From positions 124,001-188,000 of the forward strand of contig JBKBRB010000001.1 in NCBI GenBank assembly GCA_046292465.1: DNA of 64,000 nt, written 5' to 3'. Position numbers and translations under genes: made by a program. The notes beneath the pieces were generated by a model. The model was not told the origin of the DNA and ran no database searches. It was given only the letters and a program-made list of their open reading frames with translations. The DNA comes from JANWWM01 sp046292465 (GTDB lineage: Bacteria > Bacteroidota > Chlorobiia > Chlorobiales > Thermochlorobacteraceae). This document shows positions 18,154 to 27,310 of this stretch, in pieces; within the stretch, counting starts at the first letter, position 1, and every line of letters starts with the position of its first letter.

Positions 18154-18513
18154 ATGAAAAGGCTTCAACAGCACATCGTTTTGTTTCTGACGGCAACGCT
18201 CTTTGCCGCTTCGACGGTGTGTTGCATTTTGGACGATAAGTGGATTGACCATTCCAAACTTAACTACGCGCACACGCACGAATGTTTTGCGACAAACTGC
18301 CCTGTGTGCGGCGCGCAATATCAACCGCAATTTGAAACCCAACATCTCCAAAAAGGCATTCTGCTTGTCTCCAACGAGATATGCGACGTGCTCGCATTTG
18401 CCTATCAAATCACCTTGCACGAACAAGAGCCGTTCCCTACAACGAGCCTGCCCGAAATAAGTTCTAAACCTTCGCTTTCAAATCAGCCTTTCCCGCTTCC
18501 GCTTCGCATTTAA
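18154..18513 (+). CDS. Small exported Cys/His-rich protein heading the metal-efflux operon
   Basis: 119 residues of no family I can name. An N-terminal hydrophobic segment (IVLFLTATLFAASTVCC, residues 8-24) is a signal or anchor. It is followed by a cluster of potential metal ligands: H33, H40, H42, C44, C49 and C52 (the last five in AHTHECFATNCPVCG). The rest is polar and proline-rich at the end. The gene lies 52 bp upstream of the TolC-like gene of a heavy-metal RND system and on the same strand, so a periplasmic metal-binding, sensing or chaperone role is a reasonable guess. This rests on composition and position alone. Confidence 0.6.
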   Translation: MKRLQQHIVLFLTATLFAASTVCCILDDKWIDHSKLNYAHTHECFATNCPVCGAQYQPQFETQHLQKGILLVSNEICDVLAFAYQITLHEQEPFPTTSLPEISSKPSLSNQPFPLPLRI

Positions 18514-18565
18514 GCATTGCGTCAACACACGGTTTTTGAAGTTTCACTTAAACCCATGTTGAACA

Positions 18566-19810
18566 ATGCTCAAAATACGACTTTGTATTCTACTGCTGTT
18601 ATGGTCGGCTGTAGCGATGTCGCAACCGCTCTCGCTACGTGAAGCAGTTGAGCGTGCGCTCAAAGAAAATGTAACGCTCAAGCGTCAAGCCGAACTTCAA
18701 GCGAGTGCAGAGGCAAGAACGCTCATCACGCTCTCGCCTGAAAAGATGGTGGTTTCATACTACACCGAGGATATGCTCAACTCGGCGACGGACAATCAAG
18801 TGGTGCGGCGATGGCAAATTTCACAAGGGCTTGAATTTCCGCTGACGACCTACTATCGCGTGCGTGCGCAATCGCGTTTTGCCGCCGCTGTGGCAAGCGA
18901 GACGGAAGAATTGAAGCGGCAAGTGTCGGCGCAAGTGCGCGTGGCGTATATGCAAGTTGCGTTTGCCACAGCATTTGTGCGATTAAGTGAGGAGAATCGC
19001 GCCGTTTCGCAACGCTTCTACGAGATTTCTAAACGGCTGTTTGAAGTTGGCGAAGTCTCGGAATTACAAGTGCTTCGGGCGCAAACCGAATTGGTGCGAG
19101 CGGAAAATGTCGTAACGCAAGCAGAAGCACAACTGACAGAATCGCGGCGCAACTTGGCGTTGCTGTTAGGCAATGTTGCAGATACAAACATCACCCTTGC
19201 CGATTCACTGCGCGAACAATTTGCAAAAGTTGATTTTCAAACATTAGTGCAACTTGCAAAGCAATCGCGCCCGCTTCTCAAAGCCCTTCAAGCCAAGCAA
19301 GAATCGGCAGAGCAAGCACGCGCGGCGGCATATTCTGCGCTGTTTCCATCGCTACGCTTAACCGTTTTTCAACAACGATTTACGCCTGCATTTAATCCGA
19401 ATCAAAATTTTTATGGCGGAGAGATTGCGCTCTCAGTGCCTCTGTGGTTTTGGCTTGGGGAGCGCGGCGAAATCGAGGAAAAATCTGCACTGCTTCGAGC
19501 GCAAGCGTATGAAGTGCGCTTTGCAACGGAGCAAGTTGAAACCGAACTGCGCAACGCTTTTACGCGCTACGAATCGGCACGACTTCAAGCCCAGCGCGCC
19601 ACCGAAGAAGAACTTGCCTACGCTCGACGCGCTTTTCGCGCCGCTGAACGACAACTTCAAACCGGAAACATCGGCTACATCGAGTATCTCGAAGTCAAAC
19701 GCACTTACTTCGAAGCAGAACGAAACGCACTCGAAAAACGCCTTGAAGCCGAGCGCGCTTTTGCCGAACTGCTTCGCACAACGGGAATCCTAAACTTTAA
19801 CGACCAATGA
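18566..19810 (+). CDS. TolC-family outer-membrane efflux protein (CzcC/CusC-like)
   Basis: Outer-membrane channel of a tripartite efflux pump. 414 residues with a signal peptide (MLKIRLCILLLLWSAVAMSQ) and the family opening PLSLREAVERALKENVTLKR. Two halves follow, each with long coiled-coil helices (about 70-180 and 270-400), as in TolC/CzcC proteins. No lipobox is visible, unlike CusC. Its stop overlaps the start of the adaptor gene as ATGA (19807-19810). Together with the adaptor and an HME-type pump gene it forms a complete CzcCBA-style system. Confidence 0.85.
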   Translation: MLKIRLCILLLLWSAVAMSQPLSLREAVERALKENVTLKRQAELQASAEARTLITLSPEKMVVSYYTEDMLNSATDNQVVRRWQISQGLEFPLTTYYRVRAQSRFAAAVASETEELKRQVSAQVRVAYMQVAFATAFVRLSEENRAVSQRFYEISKRLFEVGEVSELQVLRAQTELVRAENVVTQAEAQLTESRRNLALLLGNVADTNITLADSLREQFAKVDFQTLVQLAKQSRPLLKALQAKQESAEQARAAAYSALFPSLRLTVFQQRFTPAFNPNQNFYGGEIALSVPLWFWLGERGEIEEKSALLRAQAYEVRFATEQVETELRNAFTRYESARLQAQRATEEELAYARRAFRAAERQLQTGNIGYIEYLEVKRTYFEAERNALEKRLEAERAFAELLRTTGILNFNDQ

Positions 19811-20964
19811 AATTCAAGTTTTGTTTGCTTATCGCACTTTTGGTGTCGGCTTGTCAGAAACAAGAGCCGCCAAAGTTCATTGATGAACCAAAAGAAAATA
19901 CGCCGTCAAACATCGTCAGCCTTGAACCTGAACGATTGGCGAAGTTAGAACTCGGACTCTATGAAGTGGCGCGAAAACCATTTCGCTACGAAGTCAAAAT
20001 TCCAGCGGACGTGTTCGCGCACCCAAACAAAGAATCCTTCGTTGGCACAAACATTTCAGGGCGCGTGCAGAAACTTTTGGTCAATGAAAACGACCTTGTG
20101 CGTGAAGGCGCGCCGATTGCAGTTTTAGAAAGCGCAACGATTGCAAACCTTGTGGCAGAACTGCGCGAAAGCATGGCGGCATTTCTCCTTGCCGAAGCCG
20201 ATTACAAACGCAAGCAAAAAATTGCATCGGAAAATATCCTCTCCGAAAAAGTCTTGCTTGAGTCGCAAGCCGCGTTGCGTGTGGCAGAGGCGCGACGCTT
20301 TGCGGCAGAGTCGAAATGTCTTGGTGCAGGCTTCACCAAAGCCGACCTTGAAAAAATCAAAGCCACGCCCGATAGTGCCGTAGCGCGCGTCTTGATTCGC
20401 GCAAATCTTTCAGGCCTTGTGGCAAAGCGGTTTGTAACGCTCGGCGAATATGTTGAGCCAAATAAACCGCTGTTTCAATTGGTGAGCCTTGACGAAGTGA
20501 TGCTGATTGGAAATGTCTTCGAGCCTGAATTTGGCAAAGTGCGCGTCGGTCAATCCGTTGAAGTGAAGTTCGGCGCATTTCATTCCGAAGCATTCGTCGG
20601 AAAAATTCACAGCATTGGCGCAACGGTCAATGAAACCACGCATGCCTTGCCTGTGCGCGTTATCCTTGACAATCCAAAGCACATCTTGAAGCCTTCGATG
20701 CATGCGGAAATGAGCATTGCGATTGAATCGGAATCGCCTGAACTGATTGTGCCAACAAGTGCGATTGGCATTGATGGGGAACGCAAAATTCTCTTCGTTC
20801 AAAAAAACGATACGCTCTTTGAAGCCAGAGAAGTGAAAGTTGCAGAAGAAACCGGCGCGTTTAGCGTGATTCGCGACGGCGTGCGCGAAGGCGAGCGCGT
20901 GGCAACGCAAAACATCTTTTTTCTCAAATCGCAGTGGAAAGCGCGCGAACTCGTTGAAGACTAA
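19807..20964 (+). CDS. RND efflux periplasmic adaptor lipoprotein (CzcB/CusB-like)
   Basis: Membrane fusion protein linking the inner-membrane pump to the outer-membrane channel. The N-terminus is a lipoprotein signal (MKFKFCLLIALLVSACQKQE, lipobox VSAC). Then come the first half of the barrel-sandwich domain (about 72-105, NISGRVQKLLVNENDLVREG), a helical hairpin (about 110-175), the second half (VLIRANLSGLVAKRFVTLGE, about 197-216), a beta-barrel domain and a membrane-proximal domain (about 300-385). It lacks the His- or Met-rich N-terminal stretch seen in some CusB/CzcB proteins. It overlaps the TolC-like gene by 4 nt and precedes the pump gene by 12 nt. Confidence 0.87.
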   Translation: MKFKFCLLIALLVSACQKQEPPKFIDEPKENTPSNIVSLEPERLAKLELGLYEVARKPFRYEVKIPADVFAHPNKESFVGTNISGRVQKLLVNENDLVREGAPIAVLESATIANLVAELRESMAAFLLAEADYKRKQKIASENILSEKVLLESQAALRVAEARRFAAESKCLGAGFTKADLEKIKATPDSAVARVLIRANLSGLVAKRFVTLGEYVEPNKPLFQLVSLDEVMLIGNVFEPEFGKVRVGQSVEVKFGAFHSEAFVGKIHSIGATVNETTHALPVRVILDNPKHILKPSMHAEMSIAIESESPELIVPTSAIGIDGERKILFVQKNDTLFEAREVKVAEETGAFSVIRDGVREGERVATQNIFFLKSQWKARELVED

Positions 20965-20976
20965 ACTCCAACAACT

Positions 20977-23900
20977 ATGCTCAATAGATTGATTGAATTT
21001 TCGCTCAAAGAACGCCTTGCCACCGCAGGGCTAATTGTCATTCTTGCGGCGATTGGCTTGTATTCGCTACAACATATTCCGATTGATTCTTTGCCTGATG
21101 TAACGAACAACCAAGTGCAGATTCTCACACAAGCGCGCGGACTTTCGCCTGTCGAGGTTGAAAAACTCGTAACCTATCCGATTGAAACCGCGCTGAACGG
21201 CTTGCCTAAGACACTTGAACTGCGCTCAATTTCAAAGTATGGTTTGTCGGTGGTAACGGTTGTGTTTGAAGATGATGTCGATAAGTTTTTTGCGCGTCAG
21301 TTGGTTTTGGAGCGCATCACGGCGGCGCGCGGTCTTCTACCGCCTGTGGCGTCCGAACCAGTGTTAGGACCGATGTCGTCGGCACTTGGCGAGATTTATC
21401 AATACCAAGTCAAAGGCGAGCGACACAGCCCGATGGAATTGCGCACGATTCAAGATTTTATCATCAAGCCACAACTCAAAACAGTGGCAGGCGTTACGGA
21501 AGTGAATTCTTTCGGTGGCTTTGTGAAGCAGTATCACATCGTTGTCGACCCATTGAAATTACAAGCGTTCCGCGTCTCGATTGGTGAAGTGTTTCAAGCC
21601 TTAGAGCGTGGCAACTCGATTGCGTCGGGGAGTTACATTGAGAAAAATCAAGAGCAGTATATCATTCGCAGTTTGGGACAAGCCAAAACGCTTCGCGATT
21701 TAGAACTGACGCTGATTCGTGCAACGGACAATGTGCCTGTTTATGTGCGCGATGTTGCCGAAGTCAAAATTGGCGAGGAGATTCGGCAAGGTGCCGTAAC
21801 GCGCGACCGTGAAGGCGAAGTCGTTACCGGCATTGTGATGATGATGCGCGGCGAAAATTCGCGTGCCGTTATTGAGCGCATTCAAGAAAAAATTGACGCG
21901 CTCAATCTTGCCTTAGCCCCGCAAGGCATTCGATTAGAATCGTTTTACGACCAGACCGAACTTGTTCAACGCACGATTCGCACCGTTGTAACCAACCTGA
22001 CCGAAGGTGGCTTGTTGGTGGTGCTGGTGCTGGTAACCTTGCTTGGCAACTTGCGTGCGGCACTCATTGTCGCCGCCGTGATTCCGCTCTCGATGCTTTG
22101 CACGTTTATCGGCATGAACGGGCTTGGGCTTTCGGCAAACTTGATGTCTCTTGGTGCGATTGACTTCGGCATGGTCGTCGATGGCTCGGTGGTGATGATG
22201 GAAAACATTGTGCGGCATATTCATCACAAGCCTGATGAAAATCGGTTGGAGGCAATTCTGGTAAGTGCCAAAGAGGTGGCGCGTCCGATTTTCTTCGGCG
22301 TGCTGATTATCATCATGGTCTATGTGCCGATTCTCTCGCTTCAAGGCATGGAGGGTAAACTCTTCATGCCGATGGCGTTTGCTGTCGGCTTTGCGGTGCT
22401 GGGGTCGCTCGTGCTTGCGCTAACCTTTGTGCCGTTGGCATCGTCGCTCGCGCTTCGTGGGAAGGTGGAAGAGAAAGAAAATCCGCTGTTGAAGAAACTC
22501 TATCCGCGCTATACGAAGTGGCTCTCGTCGGCAATGAATCATCGCAAGCGCACACTTTTTATTGCATTAACCATTTTGGTTCTGACGCTGAGTGCGTTGC
22601 CGTTTATGGGCGGCGAGTTTGTGCCTGAATTAGACGAAGGCAACATTTTGATTGAACTCAAACGATTGCCGTCAATTACGCTCTCTGAAAGTGTGGCGCA
22701 AGCCGAAAAAGTAGCCTCAGTGTTGAAGCAGTTTCCCGAAGTAAAAACAGTTGTGTGCAAAACAGGTCGTCCTGATATTGCCAACGATTACATGGGCGTC
22801 CATGAAACGGATGTGTTCGTCATACTGAACCACAAAAGCAAGTGGCGCGATGGGATTTCAAAGCCGAAGTTAATTGACGAGATGCGACAAGCCATTGCCC
22901 AACACACAAGTGGCATGTATGTCAATTTCACACAGCCGATAGCGATGCGCGTCAATGAATTGGTTTCAGGCTCAAAGGGCGATGTGGCGGTTAAAATTTT
23001 TGGAGACGATTACACGAAGCTCAAGCAATACGCCGAAGTCGTAGAAAAAATTGCAAATGAGATTGACGGCACGGCGTCGGTGTTGGTCGAGCAAGTGTCG
23101 GGACAGCCGTATTTGAACATCACGATTGACCGAGAAGAAATTGCGCGATACAACATTCCGATTGAGAACGTGCAATTAGCCATCGAGACATCATTGGGCG
23201 GTAAAGTCGCAACAGAGGTGCTTGAAGGACAGCGTCGCGTTGCTGTTGTAGTTCGCTATAAGCCTTCGGCACGGCGCGACCTTGACGACATTGGCAACAC
23301 GATGATTCCCATTCCAAACACGACATCATTTTTGCCCTTGCGCCAATTAGCCACGCTTACACTGGAAGAAGGACCTGCGCAAGTTAGCCACGAGCATACG
23401 CAACGCCGATTGGTGGTCGAGTGCAACATCGAGGGACGTGATTTATCGAGCTACGTGAGCGAATTGCAATCGCGCATCAATCAAGCATTGAAGTTAGAGA
23501 CGGGATATTTCATCGTCTATGGTGGGCAGTTTGAAAATCAGGCGCGCGCAACCCAACGCTTGTTGCTGGTGGTGCCGCTGTCGATATTCATCATTTTTGT
23601 GTTGCTTTATACAGCGTTTGGCGAAGTGCGTTATGCGCTGTTGGTGTTGGTAAATTTACCGTTTGCCTTAGTGGGCGGAATTATCGCACTGCTTTTGCGC
23701 GGCATGCCGCTTTCGGTTACGGCGAGTATTGGGTTTATCGCGCTCTTTGGTGTGGCGGTCTTGAACGGCGTGGTGCTTCTAAGTTACATCAACGAGCAAC
23801 GACGCAACCGTCAAGCAGAATTGCGCGATGTGATTGTGAATGCATGCAAGGTGAGGCTAAGACCGGTGCTGATGACGGCACTCGTGGCAAGTTTGGGATT

Positions 23901-24063
23901 TTTGCCGATGGCACTTTCAACGAGCGACGGTGCAGAGGTTCAGCGTCCGCTGGCAACGGTGGTGATTGGCGGTTTGATAACATCAACATTGCTCACGCTC
24001 TTTGTATTGCCAACGGTTTATGAATGGATTGAATCACGACGTTTGGAACGTCAGGTGGGGTGA
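20977..24063 (+). CDS. CzcA-type heavy-metal RND efflux pump
   Basis: Inner-membrane proton antiporter of the HME-RND group, 1028 residues, full length. The opening MLNRLIEFSLKERLATAGLI and IPIDSLPDVTNNQVQILTQA are typical. The helix-4 signature DFGMVVDGSVVMMEN (about residues 397-411) has the D, D and E proton-relay residues found in the CzcA/CnrA/NccA divalent-cation group. In Cu/Ag (CusA) pumps this motif differs, so Co/Zn/Cd/Ni is more likely than copper. Twelve helices and two large periplasmic loops are evident. It is the third structural gene of the operon. The small Cys/His protein at 18154 may bind the same metal. Confidence 0.9.
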   Translation: MLNRLIEFSLKERLATAGLIVILAAIGLYSLQHIPIDSLPDVTNNQVQILTQARGLSPVEVEKLVTYPIETALNGLPKTLELRSISKYGLSVVTVVFEDDVDKFFARQLVLERITAARGLLPPVASEPVLGPMSSALGEIYQYQVKGERHSPMELRTIQDFIIKPQLKTVAGVTEVNSFGGFVKQYHIVVDPLKLQAFRVSIGEVFQALERGNSIASGSYIEKNQEQYIIRSLGQAKTLRDLELTLIRATDNVPVYVRDVAEVKIGEEIRQGAVTRDREGEVVTGIVMMMRGENSRAVIERIQEKIDALNLALAPQGIRLESFYDQTELVQRTIRTVVTNLTEGGLLVVLVLVTLLGNLRAALIVAAVIPLSMLCTFIGMNGLGLSANLMSLGAIDFGMVVDGSVVMMENIVRHIHHKPDENRLEAILVSAKEVARPIFFGVLIIIMVYVPILSLQGMEGKLFMPMAFAVGFAVLGSLVLALTFVPLASSLALRGKVEEKENPLLKKLYPRYTKWLSSAMNHRKRTLFIALTILVLTLSALPFMGGEFVPELDEGNILIELKRLPSITLSESVAQAEKVASVLKQFPEVKTVVCKTGRPDIANDYMGVHETDVFVILNHKSKWRDGISKPKLIDEMRQAIAQHTSGMYVNFTQPIAMRVNELVSGSKGDVAVKIFGDDYTKLKQYAEVVEKIANEIDGTASVLVEQVSGQPYLNITIDREEIARYNIPIENVQLAIETSLGGKVATEVLEGQRRVAVVVRYKPSARRDLDDIGNTMIPIPNTTSFLPLRQLATLTLEEGPAQVSHEHTQRRLVVECNIEGRDLSSYVSELQSRINQALKLETGYFIVYGGQFENQARATQRLLLVVPLSIFIIFVLLYTAFGEVRYALLVLVNLPFALVGGIIALLLRGMPLSVTASIGFIALFGVAVLNGVVLLSYINEQRRNRQAELRDVIVNACKVRLRPVLMTALVASLGFLPMALSTSDGAEVQRPLATVVIGGLITSTLLTLFVLPTVYEWIESRRLERQVG

Positions 24064-24126
24064 GGTGTTTTGCAAACGTGTTGGCATAAGTCTATTTTCG
24101 CCACGCAATTTTTCGCTTGCCTTAAA

Positions 24127-25824
24127 ATGCTCAAAACGCTTTACATCAAAAATTTCGCGCTCATTGATGAACTCACGATTGAGTTTGGAAGCGGCTTGAA
24201 CATCATTACAGGAGAAACGGGCGCAGGGAAATCGATTTTGCTTGGTGCGCTTGGCATGGTGCTTGGAGAGCGCGCAAGCACCGATGTGATTCGCAAAGGC
24301 GAAGAGAAAGCCATCATTGAAGCCATCATTGATGTAACCAACAACAAGCGCGTTGCGGCGTTGCTCAAAGAGCATGAGATAGATGTTAGCAACGAAGTCA
24401 TTTTGCGGCGCGAAATTTCCTCAAAAGGAACGCGCTGTTTTATCAACGATACGCCCGCCACGCTTTCACTTCTGCACAGCGTTAGCGAACTCTGTATTGA
24501 TTTGCATGGTCAGCATCAGCATCAATCGCTTTTGAAAGTAGAATCGCATATTCGCATGTTGGACGATGCAGGCGGGCTGGGTGGCTTGGTCGAGGAATAC
24601 CGCGCACTCTTTGTTACGCTCAAACAATCCAAAGCCCAACTCGAAGAGTTGCGCAACAAAGAAAAAAACTTACGCGAAAAGCGCACCTTCTACGAATTTC
24701 AACTCAAAGAAATTGACAGCGTTGCCCCTGAACCTGACGAATGGGACGAACTCCAAACCGAACAAAAAATTCTTGAAAACGCTGAACGGATTTTCTCCTC
24801 AACCAATACCTTGCACGAAATTCTTTACGCCAACGACGACAGCGTCCACAATCGCCTTGTCGAAGCGCGAAACATCTTGCAAGACCTTGCCCGCATTGAC
24901 AAAAGTTTTACGGACTCCGCCAACGACGCACAAACCGCACAAGCCCTTGTCGATGAAATCACAAAGTTTGTGCAACGCTACAATGCCCGCATCGACTTCA
25001 ACGCTGAACGCTTGGAAGAACTGCGCGAGCGATTAAGCGCGCTCTCTGTGCTCAAAAAGAAGTATGGCGGCACAATCGCTGATGTGCTTGCTTATCGCGA
25101 ACAAATCGCCAAAGAGGTTGAACTGGCGGAAAACTTTGAAGAAGAAATTTTGAAGTGGGAAAAGCGTATTCGCGGACAGCAAGATAGCCTTTCCGACATT
25201 GCCGAGCGGCTTTCTCAAAAACGCAAAGACACGGCTAATCGGCTCTCTCGCGCGATTGTCGAAGAACTCAAAAAACTTGGCATTCCTGAAGGGCGGCTCG
25301 AGGTGCGCTTTTCTGCCTCGCCTGATAAAGACGGCGATGTGCTCATCAACGGCGTGCGTTACGCCGCTAACGCCAACGGCTACGACGAAGTCGAGTTTTT
25401 AATTTCAACTAACTTGGGTGAAGATGTTAAGCCTCTTGCAAAGGTGGCATCGGGCGGAGAAATTTCGCGCGTGATGCTCGCATTGAAAACCGTTCTCGCA
25501 AAATCCGACCGGCTGCCGATTCTGGTCTTCGATGAAATCGATACAGGGGTAAGCGGAAAAATTGCGCAAGCGGTGGGGTTCAGCATGAAAGACCTTTCGC
25601 GCTATCATCAAATCATTGCCATTACGCATCTACCTCAAATTGCGGCAATGGCAGATGTGCATTTTCGCGTCAGCAAAAAGTTTATCAATCAGCGCACGGT
25701 CTCGAGCGTTGAAGTGCTTTCCGAGTCGGAGCATAAAAAAGAAGTGGCGCGGCTTTTATCGGGAACGGACATTACCGAAGCAGCGCTACAATCGGCAGCA
25801 GAGTTGATTGAAGCAGGAAGATAG
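24127..25824 (+). CDS. recN: DNA repair protein RecN
   Basis: SMC-like ATPase in double-strand break repair. I start it at the ATG at 24127, giving MLKTLYIKNFALIDELTIEF. The in-frame codon at 24070 adds 19 residues that do not fit the family. Walker A GETGAGKSILLGALG is at about 32-46, a long helical coiled-coil region occupies about 155-365, and the C-terminal ATPase half has the signature VASGGEISRVMLALK (about 437-451), Walker B PILVFDEIDTGVSG and the D/H-loop region ITHLPQIAAMADVHF. The 565-residue length is normal. It follows the pump gene on the same strand after 63 bp with no terminator seen between. Confidence 0.93.
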   Translation: MLKTLYIKNFALIDELTIEFGSGLNIITGETGAGKSILLGALGMVLGERASTDVIRKGEEKAIIEAIIDVTNNKRVAALLKEHEIDVSNEVILRREISSKGTRCFINDTPATLSLLHSVSELCIDLHGQHQHQSLLKVESHIRMLDDAGGLGGLVEEYRALFVTLKQSKAQLEELRNKEKNLREKRTFYEFQLKEIDSVAPEPDEWDELQTEQKILENAERIFSSTNTLHEILYANDDSVHNRLVEARNILQDLARIDKSFTDSANDAQTAQALVDEITKFVQRYNARIDFNAERLEELRERLSALSVLKKKYGGTIADVLAYREQIAKEVELAENFEEEILKWEKRIRGQQDSLSDIAERLSQKRKDTANRLSRAIVEELKKLGIPEGRLEVRFSASPDKDGDVLINGVRYAANANGYDEVEFLISTNLGEDVKPLAKVASGGEISRVMLALKTVLAKSDRLPILVFDEIDTGVSGKIAQAVGFSMKDLSRYHQIIAITHLPQIAAMADVHFRVSKKFINQRTVSSVEVLSESEHKKEVARLLSGTDITEAALQSAAELIEAGR

Positions 25825-25988
25825 TCTGGTGCTTTCAAGAAAGGTTTGAAATAGCCGATTTAGCCGATTTTTGAATCATACGCCTGAAACCCCTTATCCC
25901 ACAAGCGTTTACAGCCATCGGTCCTTTGCCAAAAATCTTTCCAAAGTCAATTTTTACGTTGCGTTCTCTCTCGGTTTAGACGTAACTT

Positions 25989-26019
25989 GTTTGCGCAAAC
26001 CATACCCTTTGCCGGCAAA
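25989..26019. promoter_or_regulatory. Two adjacent 12-bp palindromes upstream of the chlorosome cluster (candidate operators)
   Basis: GTTTGCGCAAAC (25989-26000) and TTTGCCGGCAAA (26008-26019) are both perfect palindromes built from TTTGC/GCAAA half-sites. They are separated by 7 bp, with centres 19 bp apart. They lie 37-67 bp upstream of the ATG at 26056. Such paired sites suit dimeric regulators. No regulator can be named. Confidence 0.5.
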
Positions 26020-26055
26020 AAGTGAGGGGGCTGTTCAACATTACAAATTGAAGTT

Positions 26056-27252
26056 ATGCGAGTCATTACTTTTACAGGCAAAGGCGGCGTAGGAAAAACG
26101 AGCATTTCCGCCGCAACGGCACTTCGTCTGTCGGACATGGGATTGAAGACGCTCATTATGTCGACGGATCCGGCGCACAGTTTATCGGATTCGTTCGAGC
26201 AAAAATTGGACTCCGAGCCATTGCAGGTCAAAGAAAATTTATGGGCGATTGAGGTCAATGCTTATGATGATTTGAAAAAGAATTGGCACGCGGTTCAAGG
26301 CTATTATTCGAGGCTTTTGACGGTGCAAGGCATTCCGCCAATTATGGCAGATGAAATGACCGTGCTTCCGGGCATGGAAGAACTCTTTTCGCTGATGCGC
26401 GTCAAGCGATATAAAGAGATGGGCAAATACGACGCGCTGATTTTAGACACGGCACCGACAGGCGAAACGCTTCGCCTGCTCTCGCTTCCTGAGGCGATGA
26501 ACTGGGGCGTGAAGTTAGCGCGAACGCTTGAAAAGTTCGTCTTAAAGCCTGTGGCGCGCCCGCTTTCGAAAATGTCAGATAAATTTTCATATGTCGTGCC
26601 TTCCGAAGAAGTGATGAGTTCAATTGATTCGCTCTTTGAGGAGTTGGACGGCGTAAAGGAAATCTTGACCGATGCTCAAACCGCTTCGGTGCGCTTGGTG
26701 ATGAACCCCGAAAAAATGGTCATCAAAGAAACCATGCGAGCATTAACCTATCTGAACCTTTATGGCTTCAAGGTCGATATGGTAGCCGTCAACAAGCTTC
26801 TCGCCGAAGATGAAGACAGTGGCTATTTGGAAAAATGGAAGAAAGTTCAGCGACGCTATCTCGGTGAAATTGAAGAAGCCTTTACGCCGCTTCCAATTAA
26901 AAAGGTCAGAATGTATGACGACGAAGTCGTTGGGCTGAAAGCCTTAGAACGCTTAGCGAGTGATGTTTATGGCGATGAAAATCCAGCAGCGATGATGTAT
27001 GACGAAGCGCCGATACAATTTGTGCGCAGCGATGATTCATGTGAACTCTTGCTCAAACTGCCGTTTGCCAATCCCGAAGAGATCGAAAGTTGGGTATCGG
27101 GCGATGAACTTTTTATTCAAATCGGTAATCAACGTAAAATCATCACCTTGCCTGTAACGCTTGCAGGCATTGAACCTGATGATGCAAAGTTCAAAGGAAG
27201 ATGGCTCTCGCTGCACTTTCCGCTTCGTGATGCAGTTGCGAAAGTGATATAG
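26056..27252 (+). CDS. ArsA/Get3-family ATPase 1 of the chlorosome cluster
   Basis: P-loop ATPase of the ArsA/Get3 (SIMIBI) class, 398 residues. The deviant Walker A GKGGVGKTSISAATALRL is at about 8-25, the A-loop STDPAHSLSDSF at about 35-46, and switch II DTAPTGETLRLLSLPE at about 132-147. A helical insert at about 160-200 corresponds to the substrate-binding subdomain. The C-terminal 80 residues (LLLKLPFANPEEIESWVSGD onward) form an alpha-crystallin-like module known in bacterial ArsA homologues. There is a single cysteine in the whole protein, so the arsenite site (Cys triad) and the Get3 zinc CxxC are both absent. Arsenite transport is therefore unlikely, and no arsB or arsR is near. A role in handling hydrophobic chlorosome proteins is inferred from context. 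Confidence 0.88.
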   Translation: MRVITFTGKGGVGKTSISAATALRLSDMGLKTLIMSTDPAHSLSDSFEQKLDSEPLQVKENLWAIEVNAYDDLKKNWHAVQGYYSRLLTVQGIPPIMADEMTVLPGMEELFSLMRVKRYKEMGKYDALILDTAPTGETLRLLSLPEAMNWGVKLARTLEKFVLKPVARPLSKMSDKFSYVVPSEEVMSSIDSLFEELDGVKEILTDAQTASVRLVMNPEKMVIKETMRALTYLNLYGFKVDMVAVNKLLAEDEDSGYLEKWKKVQRRYLGEIEEAFTPLPIKKVRMYDDEVVGLKALERLASDVYGDENPAAMMYDEAPIQFVRSDDSCELLLKLPFANPEEIESWVSGDELFIQIGNQRKIITLPVTLAGIEPDDAKFKGRWLSLHFPLRDAVAKVI

Positions 27253-27310
27253 CGACTAAGTTTGAGTAGTCTAAAACTTCAAACACATAATCAAACAAAC
27301 TTTTACAGCA

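Noticed and set aside
18566..24063. Copper/silver (Cus) efflux system
   Set aside because: The helix-4 motif of the pump has the D-D-E pattern of divalent-cation CzcA/CnrA pumps, so Cu/Ag is less likely. Substrate not proven.
25851..25870. Tandem AGCCGATTT repeat after recN
   Set aside because: Two 9-bp units only, without inverted symmetry or a clear role.
25871..26092. 73-codon frame starting at 25871 between recN and the first ArsA-like gene
   Set aside because: It overlaps the palindromes and the confident ArsA start by 37 nt, has no ribosome site and no recognisable composition.
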